This document shows, piece by piece, positions 1-11,555 of a DNA stretch of 64,000 nucleotides. A program made the translations under genes and the position numbers. Origin of the DNA: Stictocephala bisonia (taxonomy: Eukaryota; Arthropoda; Insecta; Hemiptera; Membracidae); assembly GCA_035578905.1 (NCBI GenBank), contig JAQJVL010000001.1:4146001-4210000 (forward strand). Direction: 5' to 3'. Below the pieces are notes generated by a model. It searched no databases and was not told the DNA's origin. It saw nothing but the letters and a program-made list of their open reading frames with translations. The first letter of the stretch is position 1, and each line of letters opens with the position of its first letter.

Positions 1-1486
1 CGTTAAAATGTAGAGAGGGTTCGTATTCATTTAATGTCATATTTAAAAAATCAGATATATTACAGACTGTGGAAACAAGTTAGGAGATAACTGACTTAAT
101 ATCACCCTGCATGTATAAGATTTAAAAGAGTGAATAGTAAAATAATGTAAACTTACATTACTTTTATGTTCACATGTGATAATCAGGTTTAATGGTTTAT
201 GCTTTAAAATATAAATCTAGTTTTAAGCCTTGATTATACATTACTTACAATATATACCTATATCACAAGTAATGAAATGTTTTTTTCAGAAATGTTATAG
301 TTAATGCGATCTGTCACCACAGTTGGTTTAAACTGCATTACAGTTTAAGTGGATTAAGGATCCACTATGATCCTGAAACAGCTGATAATAAAAAAAAAAA
401 AAAAAAAAAAAAAAACATTGGTTAAGAAATCTATCTGAATACACAATGATACATTTTGATATATAATGAATGGAGCAGGCCACAAACTGAACATTTCTCA
501 ATACATACATATGATTAATATCGTTACTAATTTGATCAACGATAGTAAAATATAGCTATATCTACTGTATCATTATGACTATTGATTTAACTAGGGGTAG
601 CTTATTGATTACTAGTTTAAAGTTAATAGTTAGGAAACACTCAAATAAAAAAAATTAAAGTACAAAAGATTCCTTAAAAAAACATTTTGATGTCTAAGGT
701 ATGAGATATTAGTTTTCGAAGTTAAGTACTGAAGTCGCTCGCCCAAACTTATAAATACTATAATCCTATGACACTAATAAATACTACAAATAAACTGATA
801 AATTATTTCTGTTACATTAATATATTACAAATAACATTGATATTATTTACACGAGTCCACATTACATTTACATATGTTTTATGTACGTCACGTTAATATT
901 ACAATCTTGTGCACATTTCAATATCTCTATTGGCTTCAAGGTAACCGTTTATGTTCAAGCATTCTCGCCTTTTTAAGTATTAGACGATGTCTTGGTTTAT
1001 TCTAATTTAATGTCCAAAGTCACTAACATTTTACAACGTAATTAGTAAAAATATATCAATTTTCCATATAAATAATTAGCGATTGTTATGGGCGACAGAA
1101 GTTAGTCGGAATAACATTTACTTAAACAATAATCAATTTAAGAAGTATTTTTTCGTAATACAACATTTTTAAATGATTTACGATTGTAAAATCGTATTTT
1201 CGTGGATTCTGTATCGATTGTCAGAAACTAATTTCTGTGTATCAGTGACTGGTTTGTTTAGAATCGACACATCAGTGTAAAATATTGTTTTGAAATATAT
1301 AATCCTCAGAAAATCATTATATTTATTTTATTTTGTATTTTCTATTTTGTTCTTACATTTAAGATACTGTATACGATTAGTTATACAATTCCTTGACGTA
1401 AACTAACCTATTTATGTTTAAGCAGTTTATATTGTGCAACTGAAAAAAATCGTTATTTTCTTTCATAAGGTTAAGAAAGATGCCGC
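1..1486. other. lab downstream flank, no gene seen
   Basis: AT-rich sequence beyond the likely lab 3' end. It holds a 26-base poly-A run at 390-415 and no convincing ORF, RNA gene or tandem array. The poly-A run could be the tail of a decayed retroposon, but I see no body attached to it. Several further TTTATT hexamers (for example near 1322) are possible alternative minus-strand polyadenylation signals. Confidence 0.5.
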
Positions 1487-1487
1487 T

Positions 1488-1493
1488 TTTATT
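1488..1493 (-). promoter_or_regulatory. lab: Candidate lab polyadenylation signal AATAAA
   Basis: On the minus strand this reads AATAAA, about 425 bases past the lab stop codon at 1919-1921. That implies a 3'UTR of roughly 0.43 kb. It is the first canonical hexamer I found downstream of the stop. Its use is inferred, and later hexamers could be used instead. Confidence 0.4.
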
Positions 1494-1918
1494 TTTCATT
1501 CACAGTGAACATAAATATATGGATTTAGACACTAAAAGATTTTAAATAACTTATTGAATTTCACTGATAAATGATTGGTAAAATTAGTTATGTATGTTAA
1601 AGTGAACCATTACACTTTCCGAGTGTATTTTACATCTTGCTATTCAACGATTATATTTTACTATGAAGACGCGTTATTAGAATGTTAATGTTTGCTCCAA
1701 TGTAGTCGAATTTTTAACATTTAAACTCAAATAATCTGATGAACTGGAAGTGGAAATTATTGCAATTAATAACGCCTCTTCTAAATTGAATTTGCAATCC
1801 TGCATATCGGTCCTTAATAACACATTTCCGCGTACTTATCCAGAATACAGAAGACATTTCGTTGCACCTCTGGACCGGAAGTCAAATATCTCTATAAGAG
1901 CTGGTAATATGGCACGGA

Positions 1919-2161
1919 TCATGTGATCTGAGACTCCCTACTGTCGTCGTTGGTGTTTAGGAGGAGATGGTTTCCTGTCGGAGAGTTGCTAGTGCTGTTC
2001 GACCCACTGGGTTCTGCGGGGACTAGTCCCTCCTTCATCCTCTTCTTCTGCTTCATCCGCCTGTTCTGGAACCAAATCTTGACCTGGGTCTCGTTTAGCT
2101 GGAGGGCCGAGGCAATCTCTATACGCCGTGCTCTCGTCAGGTACTTGTTGAAGTGGAACTC
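1919..2161 (-). CDS. lab: labial Hox protein, last coding exon (C-terminal two thirds of homeodomain)
   Basis: Minus-strand exon after a TTTACAG acceptor. It encodes 80 residues then TGA. It begins [17 protein letters not shown], continues through the recognition helix ([15 protein letters not shown]) and ends with a 38-residue Ser/Asn-rich tail. The first 42 residues are homeodomain positions 19-60 and include the DNA-contacting Trp48, Gln50, Asn51 and Arg53. [10 protein letters not shown] and [14 protein letters not shown] are typical of labial/Hox1 proteins, which act with Exd/Pbx and Hth/Meis as anterior Hox transcription factors. The reading frame joins in phase 0 to the exon ending at 4647. 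The homeobox of Drosophila labial is also interrupted by an intron. Open frames on the other strand and frames here are shadows. The identity is very secure; the exact polyadenylation site is not. Confidence 0.96.
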   Translation of the reverse strand, partial: EFHFNKYLTRARRIEIASALQLNETQVKIWFQNRRMKQKKRMKEGLVPAEPSGSNSTSNSPTGNHLLLNTNDDSRESQIT

Positions 2162-2279
2162 CTGTAAAGTATGAGTGTCTCATAATTCAACTTTCAGGCA
2201 CAAAACATAAGAGTGTCAAATTCATTTAGCCTCCCTCAAACTTAAACTATTTTCTATACCAATAAATACCAAAACAACA

Positions 2280-2420
2280 TAGGTATTCAGCTTTTTGGAA
2301 GGAAAGAAAGAATTCTATCAGTATCAGCAGTGCCTTAACCTTATCTGATTTCGATAACTAAATGTCATGCCTCACTGCTTTATCTAATACACGCGTGCCG
2401 ACTCATGCTCAAATTTGTAC
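2280..2420 (-). repeat. Dispersed repeat family D, copy 1
   Basis: The reverse complement shares an extended match with 32240-32370 and 47220-47370. Shared blocks include AGCATGAATCGG-like, AAAGCAGTGAGGCATGACA and CTGCTGATACTGATAGAA segments. This copy sits inside the lab homeobox intron in the same orientation as lab. The family has no evident coding capacity here; it may be a non-autonomous element or retroelement fragment. Confidence 0.7.
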
Positions 2421-4349
2421 TCCGTATCATATTGTATCCGTAACGTATAATACAGTATTTCTATTGAAATAATTTGAGTTTGGGGGGCAGCCTATTCGTA
2501 TTCTTTACATATATTTGGATTTTGACATTTGATTATCTCTTTCCTGGATTACCATAGTAGGTCAAACATCAATATTGCTGGTAATAACTCAATTACATAA
2601 AAATGAAATTTGTTCATTAATCACAGAAACACATTCAATGATTCATCTTTAAAAAAAATGTTGATTAAAGTATATAGTACCCCCAACAGTATCATTCTGA
2701 CTTGCAAGGGAATAACATTTACAAACTAACTGTGCGTTCAACACAAAATAGGAGCCACCATTAAAAATCGTATAACAAATTAACAATTATAAAAAACTAA
2801 AATACGTTGTTTTACGCTTTTCGACTTCTCAGTGACTTATAACTGGTTGTTATCTTAACTTACAATATGTATATAACATGCAATATATAAAATATTTTTT
2901 TTAAATAATGGTAAGTATTATTATAATGGTTGTTTGAATTTAAAATCTTCAATTAAAAAATATTGACTTGTTATAAATTAATTGTAATTAATGTAAATGT
3001 ATTTATTGGGATGACTAAGTGTTTATTTACCGATGCCTTCAGCTTCACCATATCCATGTTGACTAAATAAAATTTAAAATTAAAGGATGATAATATTCAT
3101 GTTTTGTTTGGATTATGTTTTGTTTGTAAATAAATGAAATGAATATTTTATTTTATTTGTGGGAAAACGATGCTTAGTAATCTTTAAAACGTTTACTGAC
3201 AAAATCGATTTACATCTCGATAGATTTCGACATAATCAGTTGTTACAGTTAAATAGAGGTTATAAAAATACTTTAAAATAAACATTTGTAGGGTGATTAT
3301 TTAACAGCTGTTTATTCAAAGTTTTAAATAAAAGAAACTGTATATGGATAAGTTTGAGATTTTGTTGTGTGTATTTATAAGCTAAATTGGTGGGTTCCAG
3401 AACAGCAAAGACTACTTGTGGGAACTGCTGGGTTAGAGTGTAGTATGAAGTAGAAGTAGGTAATGTATTAGTGATGCAGGTAAAGCAGAACATTAGAAAA
3501 ACACTAAAAATCGTAGAAAAACTATTTTTAAACAAGCTGTACTTTCGTTATAATTGGAATTCAATTAAAACACTTACATACATTCAATACTATCCTTACT
3601 TATTAAAATTTAACACATCTTTATTCATGTTTTGTACAGAACATAAAATACACAAAATAGAACAGGAAATAGTGTTAAATAAAAATATTTGTTGAACAAC
3701 CTATTCTAAGGTTATGGAATTATGAGAGAGACATTTTACTGAAAGTAACGTCTAAATACGTCATTGGTCAAACACCTTATCATTGTTTAAGTAGAAATAC
3801 TGATTATTAACTTTCGTTCTTCATCAATTCTAATGATTTCATATTTATATGTTATCTTTGCCTTTCTCAAGTTTCACTGTCACTATGTACTGTCCCTTGA
3901 TATTAGGAAAGACTGGGAGTTTATACTCTTGGACAAAATTTAATGGATTGTAATGAGATATTAAATAATAATATAATCTTATAATTTGTAAAAGACGTTA
4001 AAGAAAAACGATTTTTATCTTTTTTTCACGATTCATTAGTGAGTTTATTAAGAATTTTACTTGTTCCTTTACCTTTAATATGGAGTTTACAACTTATAGG
4101 TACCCCAAATCATTAGATGAAGCAAGTACCATAAAATACATACCACTGACACCATTTTATGTTTCATTACAAAATCCGTTGAGGTGGTAACGGTCCCCAA
4201 AAATATAGAACTATTGCTATTGAAAAATATTGTTGGAATCATTCTTAAATAAAAGTTTAAAACATTTTCTTTGTGTGATATTGAAACCTATATTGGTGGC
4301 AATTAGCCTTTCATAAATGAACATTAAATTTTAAGCAACTAATATTTAA

Positions 4350-4612
4350 CACAGAGAAGAAAGAAACGGAGGTCGCTTCCAATACTGCGATAAACCTGTG
4401 TCGAGTATTTAGTTCTCCAGTTCGCCATGGGAATGAAAATACTAGCATGATCACTCTGTTCCCCCAAATCCTCGAGGATAAAAGTAGTAATTATAAATAG
4501 ATGTATAAGACGTGCTTTAGTTGTAATCTATTTATAACTGTGTGGTGGTGTTATACAATGTGGTGTTCTCTGTGGCTATAAGAAAGTGACCTCTGTTTCT
4601 TTTATCTCTGTG
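4350..4612 (+). mobile_element. MITE family M, copy 1 (263 bp), next to a lab splice donor
   Basis: Left end CACAGAGAAGAAAGAAAC followed by GGAGGTCGC; right end GTGACCTCTGTTTC then TTTTATCTCTGTG. These form imperfect terminal inverted repeats of about 27 bp. The interior (CCAAATCCTCGAGGATAAA, GTAATTAT, TTGTAATCTATTTATAACTG) recurs at 48285-48552 and 62770-62985, and in a split copy near 11046-11630. There is no ORF, so it is non-autonomous. It ends 34 bases from the end of lab exon 4647-4828. Confidence 0.78.
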
Positions 4613-4646
4613 CATATAACCATTCGTGTCTACTTTACGTTCGTAC

Positions 4647-4828
4647 TTTCTCTAGTTCAGTGAGCTGCTTGTTGGTGAAGTTAGTCCGGCCGCTGTTGTT
4701 GAGCAGACTGTTGGCACCCATGACCAGCGAGGGGTTGGACACCTGGTGACCCAGGACCAGGGGGTTATTGTGGAGCCCTCCACCAAATCCCTGAACGCTG
4801 AAATCTCCATTGGAACCAGGTTTGGGGG
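4647..4828 (-). CDS. lab: labial Hox protein, internal exon (linker plus homeodomain N-terminus)
   Basis: Minus-strand exon between a CTTTTTGCAG acceptor and a GTACGA donor; 182 bases, entering in phase 1 and leaving in phase 0. It encodes two bases of a split codon and then 60 residues. PKPGSNGDFSVQGFGGG is followed by a Gly/Asn/Ser/Leu-rich linker and then NNSGRTNFTNKQLTELEK, homeodomain residues 1-18. NFTNKQLTELEK is diagnostic of labial/Hox1 homeodomains. PKPG at the start fits the segment just after the YKWM-type hexapeptide of labial proteins, which must lie on an upstream exon outside what I can find here. The 61-residue open frame across this exon in another frame is a shadow. A MITE lies 34 bases into the following intron. 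Confidence 0.95.
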
Positions 4829-5878
4829 CTGCAAAAAGAAGAAAAAATGTATAAAAACTAGATTCGTAATGTATTACTATTCAGGTGTCATTAAGAATTA
4901 ATTGCTAGGACTATATATAAAATAACGAATTATGATGAAGAAACTGATACTTGCGCTAAAGCATTATTCACCCACCTAAAGACGTCGTCCACCCACCCGA
5001 AAATATTTGACGTTGATGTTAAGTTACCCCGTGAGGGTGGGGCCCAGCCTAAAACTGTGCGTGACGTTGAGGACAGGACAGGGTGGGGTACTTTGCCAAA
5101 AATATTACACTGATCAGATGATTGGAAGAAGAGAAAATATTAGTTACCATTGTGTTAAAAAAACAAACAAACAAAAAACGCACCAATAAGTAATTTTTTG
5201 TATTAATTCTATTTGTAAATATTACCTGTCTTTCTAATTCATTGAAATAATAATTAGTGTTTCTAAATCGTCTGTTTGGCAAGTTATTTTTGTTAACTAG
5301 GCTTAGAAGATATTTCTAATAAACATAATTGACTGTAAAATAAGTAAAAGAAGTAAAATTTCAATAGTGTTAATTTAATATGTGTCTTATTCATTTGAAT
5401 AATCTCAAGTACATAAATAACATATGATTGCGATATTTTAAAAATATATTTTAAATTTTATCTATTTCAGTACAGGTGAACGTCAAACAACATAAATATA
5501 TTACAATATAAGCACAAAATTCACTAATATACTACAAGATAAGTACAAAATGTACAAATATGGCAATCAATTTCGGCGAATCGCGCTCACCTTCCTCAGG
5601 CCAGAGGGATTCACAAAAGGTGCGTGCTCGAGTTGCGCAATTTATGACATAGGGTCCTTTAAGGAATGCTTGAGTTGCGCGCAACTACTTGCATCTGTAC
5701 CATTAACGAATTACTAAAGTTTCCAAAGCTCTAATAATAAATGTTCATACTGAAACTAACTTTCTATATAATGCATTAAATACAAACACTAAATATTCTT
5801 TATCTTGAACTAAATATAGGCCTACTAGTAAATACTAATTAATTATTAAACAATTCACAGTATTTTAAATGTGCAATC

Positions 5879-6308
5879 GATTCTAACAATTAATATTTCA
5901 CGAGTGAATTGCTTGTTCTAACGTTTATTTGACGACGAATTCTAACAATTAATATTTTAGGAGTGAATTAGTTGTTCTGACGTTTATTTGACGACGAATT
6001 CTAACAATTAATATTTCAGGAGTGAATTAGTTGTTCTGACGTTTATTTGACGACGAACTCTAACAATTAATATTTCAGGAGTAAATTAGTTGTTCTGACG
6101 TTTATTTGACGACGAATTCTAACAATTAATATTTCACGGGTGAATTGCTTGTTCTAACGTTTATTTGACGACGAATTCTAACAATTAATGTTTCAGGAGT
6201 GAATTAGTTGTTCTGATGTTTATTTCACGACGAATTCTAATAATCAATAATTCAGGAGTAAATTAGTTGTTCTGACGTTTATTTGACGACGAATTCTAAT
6301 AATTAATT
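5879..6308 (+). repeat. 59-bp tandem repeat, about 7 copies
   Basis: The unit begins GAATTCTAACAATTAATATT and ends TTTATTTGACGACG. Copies alternate at a few sites (CACGAGTGAATTGCTTG versus AGGAGTGAATTAGTTG). Each unit has TTAAT/AATTAAT cores that resemble homeodomain binding sites, but this may simply reflect AT richness. The last copies are more diverged. Confidence 0.9.
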
Positions 6309-6309
6309 A

Positions 6310-6850
6310 GGCATATAATTTTCACCAATGTGTTGGTGAACAACAATATAACAACTATTTGTTGTTTTGTTTCTATAATGGTGTATCATTCATAATATAA
6401 GATGACTAAAGGTTAGAAAGAATCACCATACATGGTGACTTTAAATTACTTTCAAAGTACTCTTGAACCTCTAGAACTAACTGTCAATAAGTGAACACTG
6501 TGCGAAAAAAATGTATATGAAAAAGAGCGAAAGATTGTCAATGTGTTTGTTTTGTATTTTTCAAATAACTTGAAATAATATCGTTAAGTAATACATTTTA
6601 ATTTATTTAACAAAGTTTTCTGTTACTAAGTAAAAAGCTTCTAACTGAACTTGCCAATTAATACTAAACAATCTATATAAGTTACACAAATAACCAACAG
6701 GTATAAGTTTGGTGCTATTCGGAATCAGACCAGTAACAGTTGAATGTATTTTTGGTGGGTTGTGATATTTATGGAAATATTTCTTTTGCGCAGCTTGTAG
6801 TCTAAGTTGCATTTTTGAGCGGCCAAGAGTAGATGGCCTACCTGAGATCG
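6310..6850. other. AT-rich stretch, no gene recognised
   Basis: Holds an 86-codon minus-strand open frame (6603-6863) with no recognisable domain. It lies inside the candidate inverted-repeat element, so it is more likely element sequence than a host gene. Confidence 0.4.
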
Positions 6851-6946
6851 GCATTGCGCGCAACTCGATCGCTGGTTTGGGTCATCCCTGGGACACCGCG
6901 ATTAACGCAGGTAGGATTGCGCGCTACTCGTTAACGGACCACAACA

Positions 6947-7225
6947 GTTGTGCATTTTGTACTTACACTGTAAATATTTGTGCATTTTGTACTTATACTG
7001 TAAATATTTGTGCATTTTGTACTTATATTGTAAATAGTTGTGCATTTTGTACTTATACTGTAAATATTTGTGCATTTTGTACTTGTACTGTAAATATTTG
7101 TGCATTTTGTACTTATACTGTAAATATTTGTGCATTTTCTGCTTATATTGTAAATACTTGTACATTTTGTGCTTGTATTCTGATATATTTGTAAATTTTG
7201 TGCTTATATTGTAATATATTTGTGT
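6947..7225 (+). repeat. 30-bp tandem repeat, about 9 copies
   Basis: The unit is TTGTGCATTTTGTACTTATA followed by CTGTAAATAT. Because 30 is a multiple of three, the array stays open in frames of both strands (6877-7194 and 6902-7378). These frames give Cys/Ala/Phe or Lys/Tyr-rich repeats and should not be taken as genes. The right end is diverged. Confidence 0.92.
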
Positions 7226-7282
7226 TGTGAATCGTTCACTTGTACTGAATATTATATAATATATAATTATAATAGCCCTCTT

Positions 7283-7380
7283 GCGTGTATGGCTGGGTGG
7301 TTGCATCAATACCACTGTCCGTGTATAGGCTGGTGGGAGAGTCAGTATTACAGTCCGTGTGTGGGTGGGCGGGTGCATGG
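7283..7380 (-). repeat. Two to three diverged units of the 36-bp GGGTGGGCGGGTG family
   Basis: Units such as ATACCACTGTCCGTGTATAG and CAGTCCGTGTGTGGGTGGGC match the reverse complement of the array at 63440-63868, and a fragment near 37366-37415. It adjoins the 30-bp array. Confidence 0.65.
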
Positions 7381-8555
7381 TGAAAGTATGTAAGGTGCTA
7401 TTAAGTATACGAATCTCAGTCTGTTGTGGTCACATGACGTCAGCTTGGGTTGTCCTTTTCACAGATCTTGTAGACTTTCCTTCTCACTGTCATTTGAACC
7501 ATATTCCTTTGCCAACACGTACTATTATGGTAAGTAAAAAAAATTGTTTTCGTTTTGTAACATCTGAGAATTAAAATTTTATAATTTTTTGGGTATGATT
7601 TAGGGATCTGTGTCTTTTTACGTAAAAATGAAATAATTCTACGTCGTGAGAACGGTTAGTACTGTACTGTCGAATCCGCAAGCATGGTTAGACTGGGCCA
7701 CCTGTACACGAACGGGGACACTGTAATTGAACCAACATACAATGATGGGATGTTTAGTTGTATGTTGGTGAATTTACAGTGTTGCTTGGAACATGTGATG
7801 AAATCTCCTTTAGTTATGAGAACTGCAAAAAAATGTGAATAACTTCTGGATTTTGACATATAAGCTATTATATTATTAGGGTCTGAAAATTGATGAAGGG
7901 AACAAAACCTGACAAGTTGTTGAAAATCAAGTTGTAGAATTATCATCCAATTAGAATATCTTTTTTATAAAAATGGTGCCCAATTTTAAGGCCAGGAGTA
8001 ATTTATGTCGGCTTGCTGCCAATTGTGATCTATATCTGAATATTGACAAGCTCCTGAATATATTTAATTTTATTTTATTTAATGAACAACTAAACATTAC
8101 TAAATCCATTACATAATAGGTTGATAAACGAACCTACTGGCCGATAAGTTATTTAAATTTTAATATATGCCCGAATTGGTAAAATATACTGTAAGTGCAA
8201 GATGAAGGTTGGTATTGAAATATGTAAAGTGATTATGAAAATCTGGTATCGATACGATAAAAAAATCCATTCACAACGGTTTTTGTTTCACAATTGAGTC
8301 ATCAATTATTCATTACGAAGGAAACTTATAAAGGATAATCATAAAGATGAAAATAATAAGAGATAGATCAATAGTATAAAACTGGAAATATTGTCAATCT
8401 ATTTTTCCTAGTTCTTTAAATCGACGTTTAAGATCTTTGTTATCGTTTCATGAAAACACTCTTCTGTTAACAAACAGTCAAAGCCGTTTATTGAATAAAG
8501 TTCATATGTACATCTAAATCGTCAAATTTGTTAAAAACAATTCATTAATTAATTA
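7381..8555. other. No gene recognised
   Basis: AT-rich. Open frames at 7359-7574 (+) and 7656-7946 (-) show no recognisable domain and no supporting splice or promoter context. They are left uncalled. Confidence 0.4.
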
Positions 8556-8559
8556 TATT

Positions 8560-9380
8560 AATAAACATGTGTAAGAAATGTATAACAGAAGCATTAGTAA
8601 GCTATACAAACAATACATGCATAATTTCATCTAATCTAACCAATTCGTCTAAGTTATAACATTCTTTTTGGATGACGAAGAGTTTTAGACGAGGGAGGAA
8701 ACTCGTTTTATTAGAATATTTGAGCTCCGAGGGCAGCCTGTTTTGAAAAACCACTCCATCACACAAGAGCTCTCCTGGAAGAGAACCAGGTCATGTTTTG
8801 TGGTACGCAGATTGTCACCATAACGTGTTGGAATGTGTGGTCAGATAGGACAGTTTTTATGTCAGACTGTTGTGAATTGTAGCAGAAATTAGGATACCTT
8901 ATAGATATAAAGAGAAGAAAGAGTGAGAAAATTTAGCCCTCTAAAAACACCCCTACATGAGCTCAACGGATAGAGCCCCATAATAATTCCAACAGCTCTC
9001 TTCTGTTCCAAAAATACTTTTATGCAGCAGAAGAGCTACTCCATACCTCAACACCCTTGGACAGTACAGATGGAAACATCCATGATAAACCAGTAGCATG
9101 CTTTTAGTGTCTAACAGTGAACGTAATGTCCTAAGAGCAAAGCCAATTTTACTGAGCTTTCCATACAGTTCGGATACATGAGCAGACCAAGTAAGAAAGA
9201 CCAAGGTCAAAGTTCAAGCTCAGAAACTTTACGGAAGAAACCTTCGCAATTACAAAAGACCACATCAAGTTGCAGAGGGTACTTATTTTTGGTAAAGAAG
9301 TTCACGACAGCAGCTTTTTTAGAATTTAAAAGCAAACATAACACTCGAAACTAATGGGGAACAAAAAGTGGGGAAAATCT
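8560..9380 (-). mobile_element. Non-LTR retrotransposon fragment, reverse transcriptase C-terminal region
   Basis: Reading minus strand from about 9380 down, broken frames give KKAAVVNFFTKNKYPLQL, then TWSAHVSELYGKLSKIGFAL and LVYHGCFHLYCPRVLRYGVA. These are the typical post-catalytic segment of Jockey-type reverse transcriptases. A further shifted segment gives a decayed C-terminus around 8700-8900. Several frameshifts and stops mean it is a dead, 5'-truncated copy. The 86-codon open frame at 8953-9210 is part of it. Confidence 0.8.
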
Positions 9381-9477
9381 GAAAGGACTTTCCTAATTGA
9401 AAAACACCAAGGAAATAGAAGTATAGCTGTTTTTGCCATACAAGCTAACGTCAGATAATACAAGTTTATAACAATAT

Positions 9478-9904
9478 AAGGACATAAATTATAAAAGATA
9501 TTATGATGATCGACTTCAGTAAACTACGTTTACCGTCCCCAAACTACAGTGACTCATAAATTATAAAAGATATTATGATGATTGCCTTCAGTAAACTACG
9601 TTTACCGTCCCCAAACTACAGTGACTCATAAATTATAAAAGATATTATGATGATCGCCTTCAGTAAACTACGTTTACCGTCCCCAAACTACAGTGACTCA
9701 TAAATTATAAAAGATATTATGATGATCGCCTTCAGTAAACTACGTTTACCGTCCCCAAACTACAGTGACTCATAAATTATAAAAGATATTATGATGATCG
9801 CCTTCAGTCCCCAAACTACAGTGACTCATAAATTATAAGATATTATGATGATCGCCTTCAGTAAACTACGTTTACCGTCCCCAAACTACAGGGACTCATA
9901 AAGG
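9478..9904 (+). repeat. 72-bp tandem repeat, 6 copies
   Basis: The unit starts CATAAATTATAAAAGATATT and ends CCCCAAACTACAGTGACT. Copies are nearly identical. One unit (near 9800-9835) lacks about 16 bp (TAAACTACGTTTACCG), a short deletion between repeated sequences. High identity implies recent amplification. Confidence 0.93.
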
Positions 9905-10680
9905 AATAAAAATGTTTAATATGCTAATTGAGAGACCGTTTTTAAGCTGGGTTCTAACAATTATTTTTTGTAAGGAGAGGTCGATTTCCTTTTCTACTTC
10001 ACTCCACCCATTCCCCATAGAATATTACTGATATGTGCGGAAAACTTATCAGACAAAGTAAGTGGGAGAACCTGTGCAGAATAAGGTGAACATTACTGAA
10101 AAAGAATAACAGTCAAGGCCAGAATTCTAACCAGCGCCTCCTGTTATCCTGTTAAATCCTGTTAAGAAGTTAGAAGTTGTATCACTTCCACCCACATTAG
10201 AATGTAGTTTTGTTAATGCTGGTGAATTTAAAGGCTGTAAATTTTACGACGTCTTGCTGTTGATATTTATTTATTTATATCTGACCATTTTATATATTTT
10301 GTTATTTGTTTTATGTCACTTTAGACTATTTAACTGTTAACTCTGTTCCTTATAGATACTCATGATGTCCTGATTATTTAGCCTCCATGTTTGTTACTCC
10401 TCTTCAGTGTACGGAGTGTTCACTTCGAAGGGTCTGTAAAATGTTATAACATAAAAATCCAAATTTGGCATTTTCTTATGTAATTTTGCTTTGTTAGAAA
10501 GTTTGTTAAGAATCGCACTCTTAACTCTTTTTTAACATGTTACGAGATATTTTATAACTTAGATAAGTAACTTCAAATCAATAATAAAAAAAGAATGAAT
10601 GCAGGATTAAAAGGATATTTTCGAGGAAGAATTCAAATAATGTAGAACCAGGAGTGTTGAGAGTTGGAACTGTCAAAGTC
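9905..10680. other. No gene recognised
   Basis: AT-rich intron sequence without a convincing element, apart from a small TTTATTTATTTATAT run near 10265. Confidence 0.4.
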
Positions 10681-10689
10681 AGTGTGAGT

Positions 10690-10925
10690 AGGATGCCCTT
10701 AGGACTTGATTATTATTCGGCGACCGCGTTCATTACAGCCAACTGGGACGTGGTCACTGGTCTTTCGATCCTGCGATCCTGATCCTAGCTGTCGGCCAAC
10801 ATTAATTGGCTGATTAGTACGGTCGGTCGCCGCTGCATGTAGGAGCACGGACCGGATCCTGTCACTCCTGTCCTGTTCACTCGATCGCAGCCGAAAGATC
10901 AGGATCCAGTCTCAGAACTGAAGGT
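10690..10925. promoter_or_regulatory. GC-rich island 1, candidate intronic regulatory block
   Basis: Non-repetitive block much richer in GC and CpG than its surroundings, with ATTAATTGGCTGATTAG (paired homeodomain-like cores) and repeated GATCCTG motifs in both orientations at its ends (TCTTTCGATCCTGCGATCCTG and its near-inverse near 10890). The inverted motifs could instead mark an old DNA transposon. Function is inferred from composition only. Confidence 0.35.
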
Positions 10926-11045
10926 GAAAACAAACTAGGTGTGTTGTAACAAACATCGACTGTCACGCCTTTTACTATCAAGAATATAACTAGAAATTTG
11001 CAATTTTGTAGTACTTAATTCTTATATGATGTAAAGTGAACTAGG

Positions 11046-11513
11046 AAAACAGCACAGAGAAAAGGAAATTGATGTCGTATCCAATAGTGCAGTGAATAGG
11101 CGTCGATTTACAGAAACTCGGAGAGTCCACTATTATCTTTGCGGATGGAAGGGCCTCAACCTTGTCCAGTCTCTCCCCTCTCCCTTTATTCCCCTCTAGA
11201 TCCTGAAGGATATACTTAAGAATTATTAAAACAAATTTGTTAAGATTTACATTAGTAGGAACTAATCCCAGGAAGTTAATCATGGGTCAGCTAGTCGAAG
11301 AGCGGTCCAAGACTTCAGGACTTTGCACGTAAGTCAGAGAAGGCGCAGGTTCAAATCGTGACCTTAACTGGTAGTTTTAATCAATATTATTCACTTTGTA
11401 CTGTACTGGTTCTCTTCCTTACTCTGTCCGATACGCACAAATCGAGTATTTGGGATTCGATAGATTAAGGTTTAAGAGGAGATTGTCCTTTAAGTAAGTA
11501 CATAGATAAAATA

Positions 11514-11555
<42 letters not shown>

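Larger units (their letters stand above)
2162..4646 (-). other. lab: lab homeobox intron (about 2.5 kb)
   Basis: Bounded by donor GTACGA (just below 4647) and acceptor TTTACAG (just above 2161), phase 0, splitting homeodomain residue 18 (Lys) from 19 (Glu). It carries a minus-oriented dispersed repeat at about 2280-2420 and a MITE at 4350-4612. The stretch 2430-4340 is AT-rich; possible faint retroelement coding traces near 3380-3650 are too weak to call. No conserved-looking GC-rich block is visible. Confidence 0.85.
5590..6930. mobile_element. Candidate inverted-repeat element containing the 59-bp array
   Basis: The left block 5598-5645 (GAGGGATTCAC, then CTCGAGTTGCGCAAT) is repeated inverted at about 6850-6905 (ATTGCGCGCAACTCG, then GGTCATCCCTGGGAC). 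Both flanks are CpG-rich in an AT-rich setting, and TTGCGCGCAACT recurs at about 5680. The enclosed 1.2 kb holds the 59-bp tandem array and no recognisable transposase. I infer a non-autonomous DNA element; target-site duplications were not resolved. Confidence 0.35.

Noticed and set aside
1950..2183. Plus-strand and alternative minus-strand frames over the homeobox
   Set aside because: Shadows of the lab exon in other frames.
3260..3700. Overlapping open frames that might be retroelement coding
   Set aside because: Only vague resemblance to reverse-transcriptase tails; AT-rich and not supported by any clear motif.
6877..7378. 105- and 158-codon Cys-rich or Lys/Tyr-rich frames
   Set aside because: They arise from a 30-bp tandem repeat on both strands.
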